Below, piece by piece: positions 56,691-64,000 of a stretch of 64,000 nucleotides of DNA. The stretch spans positions 99,628 through 163,627 of the forward strand of contig JADGDS010000001.1 in NCBI GenBank assembly GCA_016744775.1, written 5' to 3'. This DNA comes from Candidatus Marithrix sp. Its GTDB lineage: Bacteria; Pseudomonadota; Gammaproteobacteria; Beggiatoales; Beggiatoaceae. The position numbers were made by a program, and so were the translations under genes. The notes under the pieces are model-generated. The model was given only the letters and a program-made list of their open reading frames with translations, did no database searches and had not been told where the DNA came from. The stretch's first letter is position 1, and the number at the start of each line of letters is the position of its first letter.

Positions 56691-58270
56691 TATTTATTAC
56701 CACTAAAAAACGCATATTGCCCAACTTGACAAGTATTACCGCTTAAATATTGGCTTATTTGCTTTGGAGTTGGAAGATTTGGTTGAACCTCAATTAATAA
56801 TTTATGCAAATTAGTTACCGCTTGTTTGCATAATATCGCAACTAAATTATCCCCTCCAAAAGGAGAAGCTATTTGCATAGCTGGCATATGATAAGGAAAA
56901 TCTTTAATTAATAATGGATCATTATAATTAGCTAATGGATACATTAATTGTAATTCTCCATTTCCAGCAAGATTAAAGATAGTTAGTGCATCTAAACCTT
57001 CTCTAAGATCACCCGGGGCAATAGTAAAATGTAATACTTCTCCTTGTTGATGTAATTCATCGCCTTCACGCAAACGAATATCTATTGGTTTATATTTTTT
57101 ATTAAACCATGATTCTAAAAATTTTAGCAAACGCGCTTTATCTATTAAAGCTTGCCAATTATTGTGTTTGTTTGAAAACTGGGTGATTTGATCACCTGTA
57201 TAGTTAAAGACTTTTATTTGCTTATTGTCTTGTTGAAATAACAAATCAAAGTCGGAACCAGCTTTAACTGAACGAAAATTATTTAAATTACTAGGTATGT
57301 TAGTATTTTCAGTTTTAATTTTAATAGAAATTGCAGTTGGAGAAGGTGGTAATGGTTCAGGTGCTGATGCAAGCACCTGAGTATCATCTGCACGCGGTAA
57401 TAATTTGGGTTTTTGTAGGTTATTGGTTTTTTGACTGACTTTTTTTCTTAAAAAATGATGAAGCTCACTACGGCTTAAACGGTGATCAAAGTTATAATCT
57501 GCATATCCGAGTAATGCTTGAGCAAAATACCAACTTAATGCACCATGTTGTTTAGCTTCAAATGTAACTTCGCTGACTTTTAATATTTCTTCATCAACTG
57601 CCATAATATGAGTTACATGTTTCAAAGTTTGATGTTCATCACCTTGTATAGGTGTAGGAATATTGGTTTTAATTGTCCAATTACCAGCAGTACGCATTTT
57701 TCCTAAAGTTGATCGTTTTGCACCACGCACCATGCCTCTGGAATGACAAGCATCTATAACAACTACAATCTTATAATCACTAGCTTTTTGAAATAAACTA
57801 TAGAGTTCATCATCAGTAATAAAACCTTGTTTGCCATTAAAATCATGAAAAATAATAGCTTCATCTTGCCCATCTAGTTCATCTAAAGGTAATGTATCTG
57901 AATTGAGTTGAATTCCATGCCCAGAAAAAGTCAAAATTATTATGTCACCTTTATTGGCTTTTTTTAACATATTTTCCCAAGCGCGATCAAAACCGACACG
58001 AGTGGCTTGTTGATCCAATAAAACTTGTGTGTTTACATTAGCTTGTTTAAAAGCATTTTGTAATATATGAGCATCATTTACAGCACCATCTAATTGCCAA
58101 TCACTTTTTAAAAAAGGATATTTATTAATGCCTATTACTAATGCGTGCTGAGATGGTAATTCAACAATCTTTGGTGGTTTTGTTCTTGGAACAAGTTCTG
58201 GTGAGGTACAAGCTTGGAATCCACCAGATAATAATAAAACTATATATAATAGATGCTTATATTTGTTCAT
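56690..58270 (-). CDS. Caspase-family lipoprotein with C-terminal DUF4384
   Basis: About 526 residues from the ATG at 58270, which gives MNKYKHLLYIVLLLSGGFQAC with a lipobox; an in-frame ATG lies at 58285. The caspase domain shows HALVIGINKYPFLKS, LTFSGHGIQL (H123 counting from the upstream ATG) and VVVIDACHSRGM (C180). The second half carries DUF4384 (EGDELHQQGEVLHFTIAPGD, LTIFNLAGNGELQLMYPLAN), a domain often fused to bacterial caspases or kinases. It is the first gene of the trio with OmpA and the second caspase. Catalytic residues are intact. Confidence 0.88.
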   Translation of the reverse strand: MNKYKHLLYIVLLLSGGFQACTSPELVPRTKPPKIVELPSQHALVIGINKYPFLKSDWQLDGAVNDAHILQNAFKQANVNTQVLLDQQATRVGFDRAWENMLKKANKGDIIILTFSGHGIQLNSDTLPLDELDGQDEAIIFHDFNGKQGFITDDELYSLFQKASDYKIVVVIDACHSRGMVRGAKRSTLGKMRTAGNWTIKTNIPTPIQGDEHQTLKHVTHIMAVDEEILKVSEVTFEAKQHGALSWYFAQALLGYADYNFDHRLSRSELHHFLRKKVSQKTNNLQKPKLLPRADDTQVLASAPEPLPPSPTAISIKIKTENTNIPSNLNNFRSVKAGSDFDLLFQQDNKQIKVFNYTGDQITQFSNKHNNWQALIDKARLLKFLESWFNKKYKPIDIRLREGDELHQQGEVLHFTIAPGDLREGLDALTIFNLAGNGELQLMYPLANYNDPLLIKDFPYHMPAMQIASPFGGDNLVAILCKQAVTNLHKLLIEVQPNLPTPKQISQYLSGNTCQVGQYAFFSGNK

Positions 58271-58316
58271 AGTGGTGAAATTCATTTTTTTTGGATCCGT
58301 TTATTGCTGAATAGCT

Positions 58317-58397
58317 AGTACAACGAATTAACGGAATAAACGAATTTTATTGTAATCAAACGACAATAATTCGTTTATTCCGTTAATTCGTTGTACT
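58317..58397. repeat. Inverted repeat of the TTCGTTTATTCCGTTAATTC family
   Basis: Arms at 58317-58352 and 58363-58397 (AGTACAACGAATTAACGGAA and its reverse complement) are nearly perfect. It lies between the TonB receptor gene and the caspase trio, both on the minus strand, and could limit read-through. Confidence 0.75.
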
Positions 58398-58412
58398 TAA
58401 TATGAAAAACCC

Positions 58413-60572
58413 CTACCAATTACCCTTATACCCAACAGTAAGCATAAACCATCTTCCCGCTTGCGGATATGGATGAGTTACACTTCCGCCTTGGTAATAG
58501 TCTTCGTCAAGTAAATTATACACTCGCGCATCTAGGAAGAAATCTTTCCATAACTTATTCCAACGAAAACCAGTGTTAAATAATACTACATCATCAACTT
58601 CATTATTTGGTTCATAAAAGCTGGTGCCGTTAGAAAATTGAATGTTTATTGGTGATAATTGCTCACCAATGTATCTGGCTGTTAGGTTCAACCATAAGTC
58701 TTGAGAAACAGTTTCATTGGTAAAATTAAATAATTTAAAAGGATTGACATTTAAAACTAAATTAGCTGTAAAATTGGGCACATTCCAAATTTGATCATCT
58801 GATACGCCATAGTATTCTGCGCCATCTGCTACTTGGTAAGTTAGATTAAATGCAAGATTGTAAGAATTTTGATTATAACTAGTTTCATTTTCAATTCCCC
58901 ATTGGTTCAAAAAACCATAATTTTGAATTGTGTTTTGTCCATCTTCCGGTTGATTATTTCTCACAATAACATTAGAAAATTTATTATAAAAAATGTTAAA
59001 ACTACTAGTAATTTTCCCTTGTGCCAATTTGAAGGTGGGTGTAAGTTGATAGGATTCCATATATTCAGGTTTTAGTGCTAGCTGATTGTTGGGATTAGGA
59101 TAATAATTGTAGTATTGATATACATAAGGCGCATCCACAAAAGCTTTTGCATAAGAAATTTTTAAATTAAACTTATCATACGGTTTCCATATTAATGCTA
59201 ATCTAGGTGACATTGCATCAATACTTTCTCCTTTATGACGATCCTTTTTATCAAAACGCACACCAAAATTACCCAATAAAGTATCAGTAAAATTATGTTT
59301 TATTTGAGTAAATAGCGAATTTATTCGTTCTGTTCCGGGATCAAGTACATTCTTTTGTCTATTATCCATAAATTGTAACCATTCACCAGCTTGACCATAT
59401 ATGGCATTACTATCATAGAGTTCCATGGTATTAATTTGAGTTCCTATCATCCATCTACCAGCACCAAAAAAATTATAAGGTTTACTTAATTGGGCAATAA
59501 ATCCATAGCCTCTATCATAGGCTGTTAAGAAAATAGCATTTTTTTGAATTTGATTACCAACATACATCTCATTATATTCATATTCATCATAATAAACTTG
59601 AAATTGTAATTTCAAATTATTATCAAATTCATTAACATAATCCATACCTAAATGTGAAAATGTAGCAGCTTGACCGGGACCCACTCCATTTAATTTCCGA
59701 TAATCAGAATAGTTATAAGATTCTCCACCACCAGATAATGAAGCACCAAAGTCTGACATCAGGGAAAAAGGACTGATATATCTAGCACGTCTTTGGCTAG
59801 CCAATAGTGTGAAATCACCAAATTCATAAGTTAGTCCAATATCATAGGAACCGGGATCCTTAACTCCATCCAAGATGGCATAAGAATCTTTTGGTTCTCT
59901 GGAATAATCTTCATTAGCAGGCACATTAGCAATTTCACCTTCATTTGTATAAAAACTACCCCATAATAAAAGATCACTTTTTCCATTATCAAATTCATTA
60001 CCAAAAAGAAAGCTTAATTTTCTTTGCCCATAGTTACCTACACCTACACTCACTTCTGTACCATTTATATCAGTGCCTTTTTTGGTTATTAGGTTAATTA
60101 CTGCTGTTAAAGCTACATTGCCGTACAAAGATGAACCGGGCGCACGTAATACTTCTATACATGCAAGTTTATCCAAACTAATACTAAAATCTGGATTAGC
60201 ATTTGAATAAGCCTGTGAATTTAGACGATGACCATTTAATAAAATTAATATTTTTTGTTGAGAACTGCCATAAATGCCCCGTTGTGCAACATTCATATCA
60301 CTATGACTTTGCACATTAGTCATTCCGGGCACATAGGTAATTAGTACATCTTTAAGAGTTCTAGCACCAATGTTTGTCATCATATCACTGTTAATGACTG
60401 TTACTGGTGCTGGCACTTCACTTAATGGTTCAGCTTGGCCAGATGCTACTTCAACTTCTTGCAACCAGCCTAGTTCGTCATCATAAACTGAACCACAGGA
60501 ACCTGAAAAAGCATTCGATGAATAGATTGTTAATAGTGTAATAAAAATTGTATTAATTATTTTTGTTTGCAT
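58413..60572 (-). CDS. TonB-dependent outer-membrane receptor
   Basis: 719 residues. The signal peptide is MQTKIINTIFITLLTIYSSN. The plug shows EVPAPVTVINSDMMTNIGAR, VLITYVPGMTNVQ, IEVLRAPGSSLYGNVALTAV and INLITKKG. The barrel ends in an aromatic residue (FMLTVGYKGNW). The ligand is unknown; no TonB, ABC importer or siderophore gene is adjacent. It lies between caspase genes on the same strand, so it may share regulation with them. Its plug resembles that of the receptor at 10260, but they are distinct subfamilies. Confidence 0.9.
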   Translation of the reverse strand: MQTKIINTIFITLLTIYSSNAFSGSCGSVYDDELGWLQEVEVASGQAEPLSEVPAPVTVINSDMMTNIGARTLKDVLITYVPGMTNVQSHSDMNVAQRGIYGSSQQKILILLNGHRLNSQAYSNANPDFSISLDKLACIEVLRAPGSSLYGNVALTAVINLITKKGTDINGTEVSVGVGNYGQRKLSFLFGNEFDNGKSDLLLWGSFYTNEGEIANVPANEDYSREPKDSYAILDGVKDPGSYDIGLTYEFGDFTLLASQRRARYISPFSLMSDFGASLSGGGESYNYSDYRKLNGVGPGQAATFSHLGMDYVNEFDNNLKLQFQVYYDEYEYNEMYVGNQIQKNAIFLTAYDRGYGFIAQLSKPYNFFGAGRWMIGTQINTMELYDSNAIYGQAGEWLQFMDNRQKNVLDPGTERINSLFTQIKHNFTDTLLGNFGVRFDKKDRHKGESIDAMSPRLALIWKPYDKFNLKISYAKAFVDAPYVYQYYNYYPNPNNQLALKPEYMESYQLTPTFKLAQGKITSSFNIFYNKFSNVIVRNNQPEDGQNTIQNYGFLNQWGIENETSYNQNSYNLAFNLTYQVADGAEYYGVSDDQIWNVPNFTANLVLNVNPFKLFNFTNETVSQDLWLNLTARYIGEQLSPINIQFSNGTSFYEPNNEVDDVVLFNTGFRWNKLWKDFFLDARVYNLLDEDYYQGGSVTHPYPQAGRWFMLTVGYKGNW

Positions 60573-60608
60573 AATTTTTGTCTAAAAACCTGACAGGTCT
60601 GATAGACT

Positions 60609-62447
60609 TTACTTTTCTGAGAGTTTATTTTGAACTAGATTTGGATGATTAAATTTATTGTTATTATTTAATTTAGAACCACGTCCACGTAGCCAAATAG
60701 ATAATTTATCCCCACCCCTACTAGAAGCTACAAATATACCTGTATCAGGAATAACTGTCAGCCATTCTTGATCCTTAAAAACTACTAAACGGGCTATATT
60801 TTTCTTAGTTTTTATATTCCATAAAAATATTCCATCATTTCCAGCAGAAATAATTCGACTTGAATCTGAAGTGAATTTTACTGAATAAACATCATCTTCA
60901 TGTTTAAAACTATGTATTAGTCTGCCGCTATAAGCATTCCAAAGTTTTACCGTATTGTCGCGACTACCTGATACAATTTTGCTACCATCTGGAGACACAT
61001 CTACAGAAAACACCGAACCACTATGTCCCCAAAAGCGGCGTAACATTTTGCCGCTATTGACATTCCAAACTCGTAAAGTATTATCAGTATGTCCAGAAAC
61101 CACACGATTAGGATTAGGAAAAAAAGCTACTGACATAAAATAGGAAGAAGATCTAAAGCTACGTTGCAATTTACCAGTATCTAAATTCCATAAACGCATT
61201 GTTCTATCCCTATGACCAGATAAAGCAAAACTTCGTGAAATATCCATTGATAATACCCAATTGCCTCTCTTAAATCTACGTATCAATCTTGCATTGCGCC
61301 GATCCCAAAACTGCAATGTTTTGTCATAACTACCAGATAACACATAACGACCATCAGAAGAAAAATTCACAGAACTAACAAAACCATTATGACCTCTATA
61401 AGTATCTAATAATCTGCCAGTACTGACATTCCAAATTCGCACAGTTCTATCTCGACTGCCAGATATGGCGTATTGACTATTTGAAGAAAAAGCGACTGAA
61501 CTAATAATATCCGAATGACCAACAAAAGTTTTGACAAGTTTGCCGCTTTTAAGATTCCATAACCAAAGTTTTCTATCTTTTCCACCTGATAACAAATAGC
61601 GTCCATTTGGTGAAAATGCTACTGAACTTAGTTTGGTGATAGATGTTTTATCTATTTGTATTTTTTCAATTTTAGGAAATGACTTTTTATCCTTCTTTGG
61701 AAAAGAAATTTGAATTTTATTCAGCGGCAAATACAATGGTTTTCTTAAAGAAATTTGGCGATAAGGCCATTGATAACCATAAGCTCTTACTGCCTTATTG
61801 ACTTTATCAAATGTTGTTTTGATTCGTTGCCGTTTAGTTTTTTTAAGTTCTTTTAGCAAAAGTTTGACGTATAAACTATTGCGTTGATTGTTGGTTTTCC
61901 TTATGGTTTTATTTTTATAAGCACTATAAGCAATTAATGAATAACCAGTATTCCGAATACTAGCTAAGCCACCCCTACCTCCCGGATAAGGATTTTTACG
62001 ACTAGCATCTAATATAATTATATTACCTTCATTCTTCACATCTTTTAATCGCGCTAATAACTTATTAACCGCAAAAGCGTTTTGTCTTACATCTGTTTGA
62101 TCTATAATATTGTTATTATTTATAGGTATCAGATAATTTTCTTTTTTCCAACCAGACTCTACTTGTGTACCATGCCCACTAAAATAAAATAATCCAATAC
62201 CGCGTGATTTTTTCAAACAGTCTGTAAACTCAATGCTTGCTTGATTGATTTCTTGATTAGAAAGGTTGGTTTTCAGGATGATTTGAAATCCCAACTTTTT
62301 AAGAGCTTTAGCTAAATCAGTGGCATCATTGACAGACTGTGTCAGCCTGCCATTTTCATATTGACTATTACCAATCAATAAGGCACAATTAGCATAAGCT
62401 GTATCAAATAAAAATAATAAGAAAAATAAATAATAATGACGGTTCAT
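60609..62447 (-). CDS. Caspase-like domain fused to a seven-repeat WD40 propeller, catalytic Cys replaced by Ser
   Basis: 612 residues, with a signal peptide (MNRHYYLFFLLFLFDTAYA). The caspase-like domain has CALLIGNSQYENGRLTQSVN, FYFSGHGTQVESG (H92) and, at the Cys position, IIILDASRKNP (S149, codon AGT at 62001-62003). The paralogue at 62645 has DACRDNP. Residues of about 270-600 hold seven WD40 repeats ending in WLWNLKSGKL, VRIWNVSTGRL, LQFWDRRNARL, MRLWNLDTGKL, LRVWNVNSGKM, VKLWNAYSGRL and IFLWNIKTKK, enough for one propeller. WD40-caspase fusions are known in filamentous bacteria. This one may be a non-peptidase binding scaffold. Confidence 0.88.
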   Translation of the reverse strand: MNRHYYLFFLLFLFDTAYANCALLIGNSQYENGRLTQSVNDATDLAKALKKLGFQIILKTNLSNQEINQASIEFTDCLKKSRGIGLFYFSGHGTQVESGWKKENYLIPINNNNIIDQTDVRQNAFAVNKLLARLKDVKNEGNIIILDASRKNPYPGGRGGLASIRNTGYSLIAYSAYKNKTIRKTNNQRNSLYVKLLLKELKKTKRQRIKTTFDKVNKAVRAYGYQWPYRQISLRKPLYLPLNKIQISFPKKDKKSFPKIEKIQIDKTSITKLSSVAFSPNGRYLLSGGKDRKLWLWNLKSGKLVKTFVGHSDIISSVAFSSNSQYAISGSRDRTVRIWNVSTGRLLDTYRGHNGFVSSVNFSSDGRYVLSGSYDKTLQFWDRRNARLIRRFKRGNWVLSMDISRSFALSGHRDRTMRLWNLDTGKLQRSFRSSSYFMSVAFFPNPNRVVSGHTDNTLRVWNVNSGKMLRRFWGHSGSVFSVDVSPDGSKIVSGSRDNTVKLWNAYSGRLIHSFKHEDDVYSVKFTSDSSRIISAGNDGIFLWNIKTKKNIARLVVFKDQEWLTVIPDTGIFVASSRGGDKLSIWLRGRGSKLNNNNKFNHPNLVQNKLSEK

Positions 62448-62460
62448 AGTTATTTCCTAA

Positions 62461-62635
62461 CTGATGTTAAGCACTCTCGTTCCCACGCTCCAGCGTGGTA
62501 ACGCATGTACAGACGCTCCAGCGTCAAGTGTTTTTTTTCTTATACTGGATAATTAGATCCAGTAAAACTCGGCGCTGGAGCGCCGATACATGCGTTACCA
62601 CGCTGGAGCGTGGGAACGAGAATGCGTAACATCAG
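62461..62635. mobile_element. MITE-like palindromic element with CTCGTTCCCACGCT arms
   Basis: Outer ends CTGATGTTAAGCA (62461-62473) and AATGCGTAACATCAG (62621-62635) match the ends of the element at 29608-29742. Inner arms of about 34 bases (CTCGTTCCCACGCTCCAGCG from 62476; mirror ending at 62620) and a further hairpin (GACGCTCCAGCGTC) lie inside. It is non-coding and located between two caspase genes. Confidence 0.7.
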
Positions 62636-62644
62636 CTCCTAAAA

Positions 62645-63496
62645 TTAATTAGAATCACAACCATCAAGACAATATTCATCTTCTAATGTAGAAACATACC
62701 AAGGATGTTGCTGATTTTGACTTTCCTTAACAACTGGGTCATATACTTCCATAAATACTTGATCTATTGGTTTATTTTTATTTTCACGCATTTTCTTAAG
62801 CAAATATGTTGTGTATAAACCATTAGTTCCATCGCCATCATCAGCAGTTTCACCTTCATCAGCAGCAAAAGCAATAACAGCTCCACCACCCTTAGAAGAT
62901 GTTTCCATACGCTTTAAACCACGTTTTAAACTTTTTCCACTGCCTTCATATGGATTATCACGACAAGCGTCAGCAATAATAATATTGACACCACCAGAAT
63001 TAACTTTTTCCATTGGATCTTTAATTTCTGTTCTAATACTAAAGGCTTTATGTCTTAAATCATATTCTCGTTTAATATTTGCATTATTAATGGGAATTAT
63101 ATAATTTTCATCCCTATTTGATCTCGCACCATGCCCAGAAAAATAAAATAATGCTACTTTTTGATTATTAGACTGTGGTATGTTTCCAACGTCTTTACGA
63201 AAGTCTTCAATCAGCTTTTTCATGTTTTGCTGATTTAAATCGATTGCACGAGTAACATAAAAACCCATATCTACTAAAGTATTCGCCATATCAATAGCAT
63301 CATTAGTAGAATTATTTAATGCTTGATGAGCATATTGACTATTGCCTATTACCAAAGCTCTTTTTGAGCTATTCGGATCATTACCTAGTAATTTTACCTG
63401 TTCATAAGCATTGGTTATGTGATGATCATGAACTTTAGTCTCGTTACAGGCACTAATAAACAACACGGTAATTAAAAGTGGATAAATTTTTTGCAT
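62645..63496 (-). CDS. Caspase-family lipoprotein
   Basis: 283 residues. The lipobox ISAC follows MQKIYPLLITVLF. The caspase domain shows RALVIGNSQYAHQALNNSTN, FYFSGHGARSNRDENYIIPI (H122) and IIIADACRDNPYEG (C178), then GAVIAFAADEGETADDGDGT, NGLYTTYLLKKM and a C-terminal stretch (PWYVSTLEDEYCLDG). This is the common bacterial C14 layout with an intact dyad. It is first in the minus-strand caspase block, separated from the WD40 fusion by the MITE-like element. nadK lies upstream on the same strand, 82 bases away. Confidence 0.9.
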   Translation of the reverse strand: MQKIYPLLITVLFISACNETKVHDHHITNAYEQVKLLGNDPNSSKRALVIGNSQYAHQALNNSTNDAIDMANTLVDMGFYVTRAIDLNQQNMKKLIEDFRKDVGNIPQSNNQKVALFYFSGHGARSNRDENYIIPINNANIKREYDLRHKAFSIRTEIKDPMEKVNSGGVNIIIADACRDNPYEGSGKSLKRGLKRMETSSKGGGAVIAFAADEGETADDGDGTNGLYTTYLLKKMRENKNKPIDQVFMEVYDPVVKESQNQQHPWYVSTLEDEYCLDGCDSN

Positions 63497-63578
63497 AATG
63501 ACATTTCCGTTTAATACATAAATTGCTAATATATCATTTAGATGAATAAATTAGCAAAAATTTGAATTGGATTAATAA

Positions 63579-64000
63579 CTATCCCCAATTTAATTTAGCA
63601 CGTAAAGTAGCATAATGATCATAACCTTGCGGATGAATTAAACTTATATCTTGATGCTTTTCAATTACTATACGATCTCCCTGCTGTAATTCATGATATA
63701 AAATACCATCACAATTTAATTGCGCTAATTCTCTCTGCTGAGGATCAATAATAATTTCTATATCACTATTACCATCAACCACAAGTGGACGACTACTCAA
63801 TGTATGAGGACATATTGTTACTAATAACAAAGCATTTAAAGAAGGATGTATTAAAGGACCACCGGCTGATAAAGCGTAAGCCGTTGAACCTGTAGGAGTT
63901 GATACCACTAAACCATCAGCACGTTGCTTATTAACAAAATGTCCATCAATTGATGTATCAAATGTTAATAAATGTGGCATATTACCACGATGAATTACAA
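63579..64000 (-). CDS. nadK: NAD kinase, C-terminal part, runs off the window
   Basis: The frame is open to the right edge (the last codons before the edge read VIHRGN ahead of MPHLLTFD). It shows RADGLVVSTPTGSTAYALSA, GGPLIHPSLNALLLVTICPH, SSRPLVVDGN and LNCDG, the conserved NAD kinase signature, ending YATLRAKLNWG. NAD kinase phosphorylates NAD to NADP in the cytoplasm. About 140 of an expected 290 residues are visible; the N-terminal half, with the GGDG motif, is outside. A Met near 63980 is internal, not the start. Confidence 0.95.
   Translation of the reverse strand, partial: VIHRGNMPHLLTFDTSIDGHFVNKQRADGLVVSTPTGSTAYALSAGGPLIHPSLNALLLVTICPHTLSSRPLVVDGNSDIEIIIDPQQRELAQLNCDGILYHELQQGDRIVIEKHQDISLIHPQGYDHYATLRAKLNWG

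Overview
The window is AT-rich chromosomal DNA from a Gram-negative bacterium, most likely a gammaproteobacterium. Supporting this are a Gram-negative YidC with a periplasmic domain, RND efflux, two TonB-dependent receptors, OmpA and SCP2-like proteins, and housekeeping genes of gammaproteobacterial type (hemB, radC, pbpC, ftsX, folD, yidD-yidC, nadK). Four caspase-like proteins, WD40 propellers and many palindromic repeats resemble large sulfur-oxidiser genomes of the Beggiatoa/Thiotrichales kind. That placement is an impression from gene content, not a measurement.

Layout. 0-7.7 kb: tail of an Rpn-type nuclease, PBP4 (dacB), an RND pump with its adaptor, and two SCP2-like proteins, one exported and one cytoplasmic. 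7.8-19 kb: an AAA+ ATPase of the McrB/dynein-related class with a Cys/His-rich N-terminus, a YfiR-TonB receptor pair, and a two-module NRPS (A-T-C-A-T-R, the aureusimine-synthetase layout) with a PilZ-like insert in its first adenylation domain. 19-24 kb: hemB, a stub of a MazF/PemK toxin, a P-type ATPase of different base composition, and radC. 23.8-33 kb: an exported vWA protein, a DUF4143-type ATPase divergent from a nuclease-ParA fusion plus ParB-like gene, a gene graveyard with a MITE-like palindrome, an M23 peptidase and a DUF262/DUF1524 nuclease. 33-40 kb: an ABC permease, an FGE-like protein, a PG-binding protein and an ABC ATPase, resembling the TagTSRQ module of type VI secretion regulation, split by an IS200/RAYT-like insertion. 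40-48 kb: pbpC, an AbiE toxin-antitoxin island bounded by a duplicated pbpC tail, a MazF module, ftsX without ftsE, and folD. 48-55 kb: a DUF255 thioredoxin-like protein with decayed tail copies, a broken VapBC, a second DUF4143-like ATPase, and yidD-yidC. 55-63.5 kb: a minus-strand block of four caspase-like proteins with OmpA, a TonB receptor and a WD40 fusion whose catalytic Cys is Ser. The window ends inside nadK.

Two themes cross the window. First, short 3'-end duplications of resident genes (hemB, ABC permease, pbpC, DUF255, DUF4143 ATPase) sit next to accessory or repeat DNA. Second, several surface-sensing or stress modules lie close together: YfiR/TonB receptor, PilZ-bearing NRPS, Tag-like ABC module with vWA protein, and the caspase/OmpA/receptor block.
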